Source of the DNA: Granulosicoccus sp.
GTDB taxonomy: Bacteria; Pseudomonadota; Gammaproteobacteria; Granulosicoccales; Granulosicoccaceae
Length of the DNA: 64,000 nt
Reading direction: 5' to 3'
NCBI GenBank assembly: GCA_023300375.1
Contig: JALZWO010000057.1
Coordinates: 1 to 64,000 of the forward strand
A program made the translations under genes and the position numbers. This document shows positions 29,047 through 37,366 of this stretch, one piece after another (position 1 is the first letter of the stretch; each line of letters opens with the position of its first letter). The notes below the pieces were generated by a model. The model had not been told where the DNA came from and searched no databases. It saw only the letters and a list, made by a program, of their open reading frames with translations.

Positions 29047-29360
29047 TCTACTGCCTATTTTGCAGGTTGTGAAAACAGCAAGACTGCTGTTGGCGTTGTG
29101 ACATGCTCGCGATTAGCAAAATTTCACAAGATAGTGAATTTCGTGACGCCGTGGCCGTTATGTCGAACAAGGTAGCATAAGCTACGACGGTGATTGAAGG
29201 AAGAACCAGCGCTTAAAGGATTTCTTCATCATTATCAATAGTGAGTTGATACACCTTTATTGTTCACTCCTTCGTAGTGAAGCTGAACTATTACTTAGCC
29301 AAGGCTTCGAAGGCATGCAGTGTTTTCAGACAGGCAGCGGGACAACTCGGAATTTTAGTT
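29047..29360. other. Intergenic region upstream of msrA
   Basis: About 314 bases between the HAD gene (leftward) and msrA (rightward). The reading frame of msrA stays open back to 29277, but those 28 extra residues lack a ribosome site and would sit in front of the signal peptide, so I leave them out. No RNA gene, repeat or convincing promoter was recognised. Confidence 0.5.
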
Positions 29361-29966
29361 ATGAAAAGAAGAAGAATATCTCAACCATTTTTAGCGCTGT
29401 TAGTGGCAACGGTGTGTGTGGTCAGTTCACCTGTATTTGCGGCAACTGCGGTTTTTGCTGGCGGATGTTTTTGGTGTGTTGAAAAAGATTTTGAGTCTTT
29501 GGCAGGGGTGACGGAGGCGATTTCAGGGTTTACTGGAGGCACCGTCGAAAATCCAACCTATAACGGAAATCATGTTGGCCACTACGAAGCGGTTGAAGTT
29601 CATTATGACCCCGAGGTAGTCAGTTATGAAGAGCTGCTTGAGCATTTTTGGGTGAATATAGATCCATTTGATGCTCGTGGTCAGTTCTGTGACAAAGGCA
29701 CGGAATACCTTAGTGCTATCTTCGTTGCTGATGATACTGAGCTAGCACTTGCCGAAAGCTCGAAAGACACTGTGGTTAAACGCTTCGCCGATCAACAAAT
29801 CGTTACACCAATTTTACCCCTAACAACCTTCTACCCTATTAAAGGTGCGGAAAGTTATCACCAGGATTTCTATAAGAAGAGCTCGATACGGTACAAAACG
29901 TATCGTTATGCCTGTGGGCGTGATCGCCGCTTACAGAAAATATGGGGTGAAGACGCCACCGTTTGA
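29361..29966 (+). CDS. msrA: Exported peptide-methionine (S)-S-oxide reductase
   Basis: Reduces methionine-S-sulfoxide in damaged proteins. The nucleophile is Cys36 in GGCFWC, followed by the family segment GVTEAISGFTGG and GHYEAVEVHYDP. A resolving cysteine lies in YACGRDR near the C-terminus. Residues 1-27 form a signal peptide (KRRR, hydrophobic stretch, VFAA cleavage), so the 201-residue enzyme should act in the periplasm. Periplasmic MsrA needs a thiol donor there; no DsbD-type partner or msrB is seen nearby. Confidence 0.92.
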   Translation: MKRRRISQPFLALLVATVCVVSSPVFAATAVFAGGCFWCVEKDFESLAGVTEAISGFTGGTVENPTYNGNHVGHYEAVEVHYDPEVVSYEELLEHFWVNIDPFDARGQFCDKGTEYLSAIFVADDTELALAESSKDTVVKRFADQQIVTPILPLTTFYPIKGAESYHQDFYKKSSIRYKTYRYACGRDRRLQKIWGEDATV

Positions 29967-29996
29967 GGCTGAGTAGGGTGCGAAGTATTTTTAGAT

Positions 29997-30021
29997 GCCG
30001 AGGGTAGATTGCACCCTCGGC
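29997..30021. terminator. Hairpin between convergent msrA and HNH genes
   Basis: GCCGAGGGT (29997-30005) pairs perfectly with ACCCTCGGC (30013-30021) around seven bases. It stands 30 bases after the msrA stop and 28 before the stop of the convergent gene, so it can serve both. There is no long T-run on either side. Confidence 0.6.
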
Positions 30022-30048
30022 TCTATGAGTTTGCTCTCGGGCAGTCCT

Positions 30049-30411
30049 CTAGTCTTTATCCTTGCCAATCATTGATTTCAGATCTGCAAACGGGTTGTGC
30101 ATAGCTTCCTGTGCTCGCTCGCGTTCACTTGATGTTTCTTGTTCTATGTAACGCTGATGCTCGTTATCGTGGCAATAGACGCATAACAACTCCCAGTTAG
30201 TGCCATCATTTGGATTGTTGTCGTGATCGTGATCACGGTGATGAACGGTGAGTTCTTGAAGGTTTGCCTGGTTGAATTCGCGCATGCATCTGCCACAAAT
30301 CCAAGGGTAGAGTTTGAGCGCGCGTTGTCGGTAACCGTTTTCACGTTTTGCGTAATCTGCACGCGCTGATGCAACCAGCTTGTCAAGTTTGCTATTGTCA
30401 GGACTTTTCAT
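30049..30411 (-). CDS. HNH-motif protein, YajD type
   Basis: A 120-residue protein with an HNH-type zinc finger: CGRC near residue 40, the HHRDHDHD motif near residues 58-65, then CVYCHDNEH. E. coli YajD has the same size and pattern; its role is not established. I chose the ATG at 30411 because the frame further upstream runs into nadE. It lies 16 bases after the nadE stop on the same strand and is probably co-transcribed with it. Confidence 0.85.
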   Translation of the reverse strand: MKSPDNSKLDKLVASARADYAKRENGYRQRALKLYPWICGRCMREFNQANLQELTVHHRDHDHDNNPNDGTNWELLCVYCHDNEHQRYIEQETSSERERAQEAMHNPFADLKSMIGKDKD

Positions 30412-30427
30412 GTTTGTAGACTCACAA

Positions 30428-32473
30428 TTAGTACAGTGCCTTGCCGCTGTCATCTGTCGTGACAACCCCTGCCGCTCGCCAGCTTGCAATATCGGCTAAC
30501 CAGTTATCGGGCTTGGCGTCTGAGGGCATGCGCCAATCGCCTCTAGGTGATAATGCCACGGTGCCTACCTTTGGGCCATCAGCGGTACAAGAGCGTTTGA
30601 ACTGATGCATGAAAAATCGCTTCACAAACACGACTAACCATTTTTTAAGTGTTTCATCATCGTACTGGCTTTTATCGAAGGCCACTCGCGCTAAATCAAG
30701 AATACGCGCAGCTCTTGCACCATGCCTGACAAAATGATAAAGAAAAAAATCGTGTAGCTCGTAGGGCCCTATACGCTCTTCCGTTAGCTGAGCTATCTGA
30801 CCATCAGCGTCTGCAGGCAGTAGTTCTGGAGAAATGGGGGTGTCGAGAATGGCGAAGAGTGTTTCGCGAAGGGTATCGCTGTCGCTCCAATTGCTAGCAC
30901 GTTCATTTGCGACCCAACGTATAACAAACTGAATGAGTGTTTTTGGTACACCTGCATTCACATCGTACATCGCGATATGATCACCAGCATAGGTGGACCA
31001 GCCAAGCGCTTTTTCAGACAAGTCGCCTGTGCCTACTACTAAACCACCTTGCTGATTGGCTATGGTCATCAGCAGCAGGGTTCGGAGTCGAGCTTGTACG
31101 TTTTCGAGCGTGACATCACCCAATTCAGGGTGTTGTCGTAATTGCTCTATGAGTTGTTCAACGGTACTAACGTTGCGGCTGGCAGGATGTTCTATTGCTT
31201 CAAGTACCGTGCGACTGGCATCTGATATGCCGACCTCACTAAAGCTTGCGCCCAGAGCAACGGCAAGAGATTCAGCATTGCTGCGAGTGCCATCGCTGGT
31301 GCCAAAGCCAGGCATGGTGATGCAGACGAGATCGGTGCGCGGTTGTTTTTGTAAGTCTAGAGCAGCAGCGGCCACTAACGCTGCGTGCGTTGAGTCCAAG
31401 CCACCTGAAACACCTAACACCAGTTTGGGTTTGCCGATAGCAGCCATGCGGGTCGCCAGCGCATTGCTCTGTATTTCGAACATCTCCCAGCATCGGTTGG
31501 ACAGGGTTTTGGGGTCGCGAGGCAGAAACGGCGTTTTTGACACAGTGCGTACCAAGCCTTGTGTTTGCCGGGAGGTGAACTGAACAGTGCGAGTGGACGA
31601 TTGATGTTGACTGGCGCAATCACCAAATGTGTTGGTTGAACGACGTTCGAAGGCCAAAAGTTCCAAGTCGATATCTTGCACGATGAGTTGTCCTGTTCGT
31701 GCAAAGCGCTTTGATTCACAGAGTAGACTGCCATTTTCACAAATGAAGGCATCGGCATCGAAACTCAGGTCAGTTGACGATTCACCTGGCCCTGCGGCTA
31801 CATAGACATAGGCGCACTTACCGCGATCAGACATGGACAGAGCCAATAGGCGCCTTAGCTCTGCTTTACCAATGGTGAAATTGGAGGCTGAAAGATTGCA
31901 AATTACGGTCGCGCCATTAGAGACCTGCAAGCTACTGGGTGGAGTCTGAACCCAAGTGTCTTCACATATTTCTATGCCAACAATAAAATCTCGCAAGGTG
32001 CTCTGAAACAGTAGATCCAGTCCGAAAGGTGCCTGGAATCGATCCACAATAATGACAGAGTCTGCGGGTACATCAAAGCCTGTTCTGAACCAGCGAGCCT
32101 CTTCGAATTCACGATAATTGGGAAGATAGGCTTTAGGAACAACACCCAAAAGCTTTCCCTGATGTATAACAGCTGCGACGTTATACAGACCTTGTTTATA
32201 CCTGATGGGTAGGCCCACGATTGCTATGGGTTCAAATGACGAGCTTGCGTCAATGAGAGACGCTAATGAAGTTTCGCACGCATCCAGCAACGAGGTGTTC
32301 ATACACAAATCGCGGATGCTATATCCACTGAGCGAAAGCTCGGGAAATACCACGACATTGGCACAGGCGGCATCTGCTTCACGCCACAACGAAAGAATGT
32401 TCTTTCGGTTGGCATCAACATCAGCAACAGCGGTGGACGGCACAGCGGCCGCAATTCTAGCGTAACCTTTCAT
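30428..32473 (-). CDS. nadE: Glutamine-dependent NAD(+) synthetase
   Basis: Amidates nicotinic acid adenine dinucleotide to NAD with glutamine as nitrogen donor. The 681-residue protein joins an N-terminal nitrilase-type amidase domain (catalytic triad: Glu in FPELSLSGYS, Lys in VVPKAYLPN, Cys in GIEICEDTW) to a C-terminal synthetase domain with the PP-loop GVSGGLDSTH. This is the long glutaminase-fused form, as in Mycobacterium tuberculosis (679 residues), not the short ammonia-dependent form of E. coli. The HNH gene follows. Confidence 0.95.
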   Translation of the reverse strand: MKGYARIAAAVPSTAVADVDANRKNILSLWREADAACANVVVFPELSLSGYSIRDLCMNTSLLDACETSLASLIDASSSFEPIAIVGLPIRYKQGLYNVAAVIHQGKLLGVVPKAYLPNYREFEEARWFRTGFDVPADSVIIVDRFQAPFGLDLLFQSTLRDFIVGIEICEDTWVQTPPSSLQVSNGATVICNLSASNFTIGKAELRRLLALSMSDRGKCAYVYVAAGPGESSTDLSFDADAFICENGSLLCESKRFARTGQLIVQDIDLELLAFERRSTNTFGDCASQHQSSTRTVQFTSRQTQGLVRTVSKTPFLPRDPKTLSNRCWEMFEIQSNALATRMAAIGKPKLVLGVSGGLDSTHAALVAAAALDLQKQPRTDLVCITMPGFGTSDGTRSNAESLAVALGASFSEVGISDASRTVLEAIEHPASRNVSTVEQLIEQLRQHPELGDVTLENVQARLRTLLLMTIANQQGGLVVGTGDLSEKALGWSTYAGDHIAMYDVNAGVPKTLIQFVIRWVANERASNWSDSDTLRETLFAILDTPISPELLPADADGQIAQLTEERIGPYELHDFFLYHFVRHGARAARILDLARVAFDKSQYDDETLKKWLVVFVKRFFMHQFKRSCTADGPKVGTVALSPRGDWRMPSDAKPDNWLADIASWRAAGVVTTDDSGKALY

Positions 32474-32534
32474 GTAGGCAGTATAAGTGGCTGGGCGAAG
32501 ATGTGCTTGATGTGTGTGTGATTAAGTAACTATC

Positions 32535-32579
32535 TTGACATTGCGAGTGGTGGCAGAGCATGATTAGGTATCGCGATAC
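32535..32579 (+). promoter_or_regulatory. Candidate promoter and palindromic operator of the TRAP operon
   Basis: TTGACA (32535-32540) and CATGAT (32559-32564) are 18 bases apart. A perfect 12-bp palindrome GTATCGCGATAC (32568-32579) follows directly, where a start site would be, and 13 bases before the first TRAP gene. This is the layout of a repressor site overlapping a transcription start. No regulator gene lies beside it. Confidence 0.45.
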
Positions 32580-32592
32580 GTAAATACATGCC

Positions 32593-33099
32593 ATGCCGGT
32601 CTTTTTAACCAGATTTGTGAAAGTAGTTGAGGCGATCAACTATCGATTGGGCAGGATCATGATGTATTTTATTTTTGTCATGATAGGAATACTACTTTGG
32701 TCGTCGGTGTCCAAGACATTTTTCCTGCCGTCCCTATGGACGTTGGAGATGGCACAATTTTCTATGGTGGCCTATTTTTTATTAGGCGGCCCCTACGCCA
32801 TGCAGATGGGGGCCAATGTGCGTATGGATCTGCTCTACGGCTCGTGGACTATTCGTCAGAAAGCCTGGGTTGACGCATTTACTGTTATTTTTTTACTGAT
32901 ATATCTCGGAGTGTTGTTATACGGCGGCATAGAGAGCTTGCTGTATGCCCTTGAATACAAAGAGCGTAGCCCAAGTGCTTGGCGCCCTTTAATGTGGCCC
33001 ATTAAATCACTGATGTGCCTTGGCATCTTCCTGATGTTGCTACAAGTGTTGGCTGAATTTATAAAAGATATTGCTCGAATTCGTCAGGTGGAGCTCTAA
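32593..33099 (+). CDS. TRAP transporter small permease (DctQ family)
   Basis: Four-helix small membrane subunit of a tripartite ATP-independent periplasmic transporter. The 168-residue protein has membrane segments near 20-42, 52-70, 95-115 and 135-155, with the FFLPSLWTLEMAQFSM segment typical of DctQ. It is first of three TRAP genes. Its stop codon forms a TAATG junction with a nine-codon minigene that leads into the large permease gene. Confidence 0.88.
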   Translation: MPVFLTRFVKVVEAINYRLGRIMMYFIFVMIGILLWSSVSKTFFLPSLWTLEMAQFSMVAYFLLGGPYAMQMGANVRMDLLYGSWTIRQKAWVDAFTVIFLLIYLGVLLYGGIESLLYALEYKERSPSAWRPLMWPIKSLMCLGIFLMLLQVLAEFIKDIARIRQVEL

Positions 33100-33128
33100 T
33101 GCACGCTTTAAAGGTCACAGAAAACTAA
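33099..33128 (+). other. Nine-codon minigene bridging the TRAP permease genes
   Basis: The DctQ stop (TAA 33097-33099) overlaps an ATG (33099-33101). This opens MHALKVTEN and stops at TAA 33126-33128, which in turn overlaps the ATG of the DctM gene (33128-33130). Both junctions are TAATG, the classic termination-reinitiation arrangement. The minigene may serve to couple translation of the two permease subunits. It may also be accidental. Confidence 0.4.
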
Positions 33129-34450
33129 TGCCGTATGAGCTAATTGCCATCTTGATGTTCTCATCAATGATGCTGATGTTGCTGAGTGGTCAACGGGTAT
33201 TCGGAGCCATTGGTGCTGTTGGTGTTATTGCGGCCATGTCTCTGTATGGAACGGGTGGTTCTGATTTTGCCTTCTCATCGGCAATGAAGCTCATGAAGTG
33301 GTACCCGCTGTTAACTCTGCCCATGTTCATCTTTATGGGCTACGTGTTGTCCGAGTCTGGGCTTGCAGACGATCTCTATAAAATGTTCCATGTTTGGATG
33401 GGGTCGCTGAATGGTGGTTTGGCAATAGGCACTATTGGTTTGATGGTGCTGGTATCTGCCATGAATGGATTATCTGTTGCGGGTATGGCAATAGGGGCCA
33501 CTATTGCCTTACCAGAACTATTAAGGCGAGGTTACGACAAGAAAATGGTAACAGGTGTTGTGCAAGCTGGGTCATCGCTTGGCATTCTTGTGCCCCCTTC
33601 AGTAGTGCTTGTGCTGTATGCGATGATCGCACGGCAGCCGGTCGGTCAATTGTGGTTGGCAGGTATTCTGCCCGGGCTCATGATGGCTGGTTTGTTCATT
33701 CTATACATTGTTATTCGCTGTCGAATTCAACCAGAGCTGGGCCCTGCATTACCCCCGGAAGAACGCAACGTGCCTCGTTCTGAAAAATACCGATTGTTAG
33801 CAGCAGGCTTACTTCCCTTGGGTATTTTTGCAGCCATGATGGTGCCCTTTGTTAATGGTTGGACGAGCCTTGTGGAGAGCTCAGCCATTGGCGCGTTAGC
33901 TGCCTTGTTTGCAGCTCTTGTCAAAGGGCGCATGAACATGCTGGTGCTTGAAACATCCGTTAGGCAAACGCTAGCCATAAGCTGCATGTTCATGTGGATT
34001 ATTATGGCGGCTTTATGCTTTGGTGCTGTGTTTGATGGCTTAGGCGCAGTGCGTGCTATTGAAGATCTGTTCACTGATCGCTTGGGGCTGAATCCTTGGA
34101 CCATTCTTATCCTTATGCAGTTGTCTTTTATTGTAATGGGGACATTTCTCGATGACACCGCCATGCTGGTTATTGTCGCGCCACTGTATGTGCCACTGGT
34201 AGGCTCGCTTGGGTTTGATCTCATCTGGTACGGCGTGCTGTACACCATGACCACCCAAATCGCCTACATGACACCGCCCTTTGGATATAACTTGTTTTTG
34301 ATGCGTGCTATGGCGCCACCGGAAATATCGTTAGGAGATATCTATCGCTCGATCGTGCCATTTGTTATTGTCATGGTCGTGGGGCTAGCTATTGTCATGC
34401 GTTTTCCTGATCTAGCGCTATGGCTGCCCGGGATCGTTTATGGCACGTGA
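33128..34450 (+). CDS. TRAP transporter large permease (DctM family)
   Basis: The 440-residue transport subunit with about 12 membrane segments, which couples sodium influx to solute uptake. The family segments are visible: MFIFMGYVLSESGLADDLY, a GASLGILVPPS-like stretch (AGSSLGILVPPSVVLV), and the late FLDDTAMLVIVAPL and TPPFGYNLF motifs. I start it at the ATG at 33128; the frame is open 19 codons upstream, but that stretch overlaps the DctQ gene. The binding protein gene follows after 119 bases. Confidence 0.93.
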   Translation: MPYELIAILMFSSMMLMLLSGQRVFGAIGAVGVIAAMSLYGTGGSDFAFSSAMKLMKWYPLLTLPMFIFMGYVLSESGLADDLYKMFHVWMGSLNGGLAIGTIGLMVLVSAMNGLSVAGMAIGATIALPELLRRGYDKKMVTGVVQAGSSLGILVPPSVVLVLYAMIARQPVGQLWLAGILPGLMMAGLFILYIVIRCRIQPELGPALPPEERNVPRSEKYRLLAAGLLPLGIFAAMMVPFVNGWTSLVESSAIGALAALFAALVKGRMNMLVLETSVRQTLAISCMFMWIIMAALCFGAVFDGLGAVRAIEDLFTDRLGLNPWTILILMQLSFIVMGTFLDDTAMLVIVAPLYVPLVGSLGFDLIWYGVLYTMTTQIAYMTPPFGYNLFLMRAMAPPEISLGDIYRSIVPFVIVMVVGLAIVMRFPDLALWLPGIVYGT

Positions 34451-34569
34451 CTGGCGGTCATTTTCATATTGTGTATATCAAACTTTTGGTTCCACGAGTT
34501 GGAGCTTTTTGCGTAGGGAGTTTTAAGCGAACAATCGTTTTTTAAATCTTTGTTGAATGGGAGAGTAGA

Positions 34570-35619
34570 ATGAGTTCACGTCGAAAATTTCTTGGAAATG
34601 CAGCTGCTGGAACAGCGGCGGTGGGAGCCGGTGCAATATTAGGTGCACCCGCTATTCATGCTCAATCAAAAATCAAATGGCGCATGCAAACTTACGCCGG
34701 CCCGGCATTGGCTGAACATGTCATCAAGCCTGCTATTGACTCGTTCAATAAGATAGCTGGTGATGAAATGGAAATCGAACTGTTCTTCGCTGATCAGCTG
34801 GTGCCCACAGGTGAGCTATTCAGAGCTCTGCAAAAAGGCACCATTGATGCTGTTCAATCTGATGATGACTCAATGGCATCGCCAACAGAAGTCACTGTGT
34901 TTGGAGGCTATTTTCCCTTCGCTAGTCGCTACTCTCTTGATGTACCAGTCCTTTTTAATCAGTATGGACTGGATAAAATTTGGTCTGAAGAATACGAAAA
35001 AGTGGGCGTGAAGTGGTTGTCTGCTGGAGCGTGGGATCCTTGTCATTTCGCCACTAAAGACCCCATCCGAAGCTTGGACGATTTGAAAGGCAAGCGTGTT
35101 TTCACCTTTCCGACGGCTGGCCGCTTTATGAGTCAGTTTGGTGTGGTGCCGGTGAGTTTGCCGTGGGAGGACATCGAGGTAGCGGTGCAGACGGGCGAGT
35201 TGGACGGAATTGCTTGGTCCGGGATCACAGAGGACTACACGGTAGGCTGGGCAGACGTCACGAATTATTTTTTAACGAACAATATTTCAGGGGCATGGGC
35301 AGGATCTTTCTATGCCAACATGGATAAGTATCAGGAGTTGCCTCCTCACCTGCAAGAGTTGCTTAAACTGACCATGGATAGCTCACATTACTATCGTCAG
35401 TGGTGGTATTGGGGGGGAGAGGCTGACCTACGTGTTAATGGACCAAAAATGGAGCTCACCACTATTCCTGATGAGGAATGGGCGACCGTTGAATCGGCCG
35501 CCTTGAAGTTCTGGGATGAGATAGCTGCAGAGTCTGAAACAAAAGCAAAAGTTGTAGAAATATTCAAACAATACAATGAGGTCATGATTAAAGCGGGTCG
35601 ACCCTACCGATACGGTTAG
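34570..35619 (+). CDS. TRAP transporter solute-binding protein (DctP family), Tat-exported
   Basis: Periplasmic substrate-binding subunit of the TRAP system. The N-terminus has a twin-arginine motif SRRKFLG (Arg4, Arg5) and a cleavage site near AIHAQ, so it should be exported folded. The mature part has the DctP pattern, with DDLKGKRVF and TAGRFMSQFG; the Arg in the latter is the usual carboxylate-binding Arg of the family. This points to an organic-acid ligand, though some members bind other solutes. A ribosome site GGGAG precedes the ATG. A terminator follows at 35635. Confidence 0.92.
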   Translation: MSSRRKFLGNAAAGTAAVGAGAILGAPAIHAQSKIKWRMQTYAGPALAEHVIKPAIDSFNKIAGDEMEIELFFADQLVPTGELFRALQKGTIDAVQSDDDSMASPTEVTVFGGYFPFASRYSLDVPVLFNQYGLDKIWSEEYEKVGVKWLSAGAWDPCHFATKDPIRSLDDLKGKRVFTFPTAGRFMSQFGVVPVSLPWEDIEVAVQTGELDGIAWSGITEDYTVGWADVTNYFLTNNISGAWAGSFYANMDKYQELPPHLQELLKLTMDSSHYYRQWWYWGGEADLRVNGPKMELTTIPDEEWATVESAALKFWDEIAAESETKAKVVEIFKQYNEVMIKAGRPYRYG

Positions 35620-35634
35620 TTAAGTTTGGGCAAT

Positions 35635-35680
35635 AAGCTAAGCCGTGTTCTCTCGGTTTAGCTTGGTTGTGTCTTTTTTT
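35635..35680 (+). terminator. Intrinsic terminator after the TRAP operon
   Basis: AAGCTAAGCCG (35635-35645) pairs with CGGTTTAGCTT (35654-35664), 11 bp with one G-U, around an eight-base loop. A run of seven T lies at 35674-35680, nine bases after the stem. It separates the transporter genes from the ligase gene. Confidence 0.65.
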
Positions 35681-35682
35681 GG

Positions 35683-35722
35683 TTCGAAATCAATTTGCAT
35701 CCGATTGAGCTTTTTGTTCGAA
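35683..35722. promoter_or_regulatory. Two TTCGAA boxes, possible operator pair of the ligase operon
   Basis: GTTCGAAAT at 35682-35690 and GTTCGAAAA at 35716-35724 repeat the palindrome TTCGAA with a 34-base offset, about three helical turns. They stand upstream of the glutamine-synthetase-family gene. A TTGACA at 35725-35730 adjoins the second box, but no good -10 hexamer is at standard spacing. Confidence 0.3.
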
Positions 35723-35857
35723 AATTGACACAACATTTTTTGCCACACTGAAATGTATAAATCCTACGCACATTAAATTGTAAAAAGCTCGAAGCTATAG
35801 TCCATAAAACACTTAAGCGTTGCTTGCACACTCACTCTACATTTTTAGCAAAACATC

Positions 35858-37240
35858 ATGCCAGGAAATTTAAGTCTGTCGTCTTTAAAAGCCGCCGCTG
35901 CTGATGGCAGTATTGATACCGTTACTGTTGTAATGGTGGATATGCAAGGTCGGTTGATGGGCAAGCGCTTCCACGTACAGCATTTCCTCGATAGTGCCTT
36001 TGAGGAGACTCACTGCTGTAACTATTTGCTGGCTACAGATCTTGAAATGGCAACCCCTGATGGCTATGCATCGTCTGGTTGGTCGAACGGCTATGGCGAT
36101 TACATTATGAAGCCTGATCTTGCCACTTTGCGCCTTGCGCCTTGGGCTCAAGGTTCCGCCATGGTGATGTGTGATGTTATTGACCATGCACATAACGATG
36201 TTGTGCATTCACCTCGTGCCGTTCTGAAAGCTCAGTTAAAGCGCCTTGAAGCCATGGGTTTGACTTGTATGGCCGCCACTGAATTGGAATTCTTTGTCTA
36301 TCTGGAGACGTTCGAACAAGCGCGTGAAAAGCAGTATCGAGACTTAACCGCTAGCGCACCCTATAACGAGGATTACCACATATTACAAACTGCGAAGGAA
36401 GAATCGTTAATGCGCCCGCTGCGCAATCAACTGTATCAAGCAGGCGTGCCAATTGAATGCACTAAAGGTGAGGCAGAGGCGGGTCAGGCGGAACTCAATA
36501 TCCGATACTCTGATGCTTTAGATATGGCGGACAACCACAGCATTGCCAAACATGCGACAAAAGAGATTGCCCTTAATGCCGATTACAGCGTTAGTTTTCT
36601 CGCTAAAATGAGTTCCGATCTGGTCGGTTCCTCAAGTCACGTACATCAATCACTGCTGAATTCGGACGGCAAGTCTGCATTTTTTGATAGTTCTAGCAAG
36701 CATGGTATGTCATTGCTCATGCAACACTACTTGGCAGGGCAGCTTGCCCATGCTGCCGACACTACGGTTTTTATGGCACCTTATATCAATTCATACAAGC
36801 GCTTTGCTGCTGGTACATTTGCGCCCACGCATGTTGTGTGGTCTATTGATAATCGCACAGCGGGTTTTCGAATTGTAGCCCCTGACTCTGCAAACGTTCG
36901 TATCGAATGTCGTATTGGTGGCTCAGATATTAATCCTTATCTGGCGATGGCTGCACAGATTGCGGCTGGCATTGCTGGAATCGAAAATGAGTTGAAGCTA
37001 AGTGATGCTTATGATGGTGACGCGTATTCGGTCGATGCCGCAAAGTCTTCAGAACCCGTAGCCCAGATCCCAAACAATTTACGCGATGCAACCACGGCAC
37101 TGGAGAGTAGTGCCATGTTACGTCAGGCGATGGGTGATGCTGTTGTCGACCACTACGTGCGAGCTGCTCGCTGGGAACAAGAAGAATTTGACAGGCATGT
37201 TACTGACTACGAAATACGGCGCGGATTTGAACGTGCATAA
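35858..37240 (+). CDS. Glutamine-synthetase-family ligase, gamma-glutamyl-amine synthetase-like
   Basis: A 460-residue member of the glutamine synthetase superfamily that would join glutamate to ammonia or, as in PuuA, IpuC or GlnA4, to an amine. Seen are the metal-binding ATELEFFVY, the SSHVHQSL segment, NRTAGFRI and the CRIGGSDINPYLAMAA strand with the glutamate-binding Arg region. The classic D50-type ammonium-site region is replaced by VVMVDMQGRLMGKRF, which is typical of the PuuA-like branch, and no adenylylation Tyr is evident. Its place beside an aldehyde and an alcohol dehydrogenase suggests an amine-glutamylating role. The substrate is not known. Confidence 0.85.
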   Translation: MPGNLSLSSLKAAAADGSIDTVTVVMVDMQGRLMGKRFHVQHFLDSAFEETHCCNYLLATDLEMATPDGYASSGWSNGYGDYIMKPDLATLRLAPWAQGSAMVMCDVIDHAHNDVVHSPRAVLKAQLKRLEAMGLTCMAATELEFFVYLETFEQAREKQYRDLTASAPYNEDYHILQTAKEESLMRPLRNQLYQAGVPIECTKGEAEAGQAELNIRYSDALDMADNHSIAKHATKEIALNADYSVSFLAKMSSDLVGSSSHVHQSLLNSDGKSAFFDSSSKHGMSLLMQHYLAGQLAHAADTTVFMAPYINSYKRFAAGTFAPTHVVWSIDNRTAGFRIVAPDSANVRIECRIGGSDINPYLAMAAQIAAGIAGIENELKLSDAYDGDAYSVDAAKSSEPVAQIPNNLRDATTALESSAMLRQAMGDAVVDHYVRAARWEQEEFDRHVTDYEIRRGFERA

Positions 37241-37254
37241 TTCAGTATCATGAA

Positions 37255-37330
37255 AGTTGGTGCGGCAAAGTCTAGTGGGGCACTCTCCAGTGGGGCACCA
37301 TCTGCTGTGCACAGTCTAGTGCGGCACAAC
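37255..37330. repeat. Degenerate 15-bp tandem repeat behind the ligase gene
   Basis: The core TCTAGTGGGGCAC recurs with changes at 37271, 37286, 37301 and 37315 and, less clearly, around 37256, giving four to five units with period 14-15. It begins shortly after the ligase stop codon and fills most of the 126-base gap before the aldehyde dehydrogenase gene. Confidence 0.65.
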
Positions 37331-37366
37331 CTTAGTATAAAAAATTTCTAAATTCTGGATCCAGAC

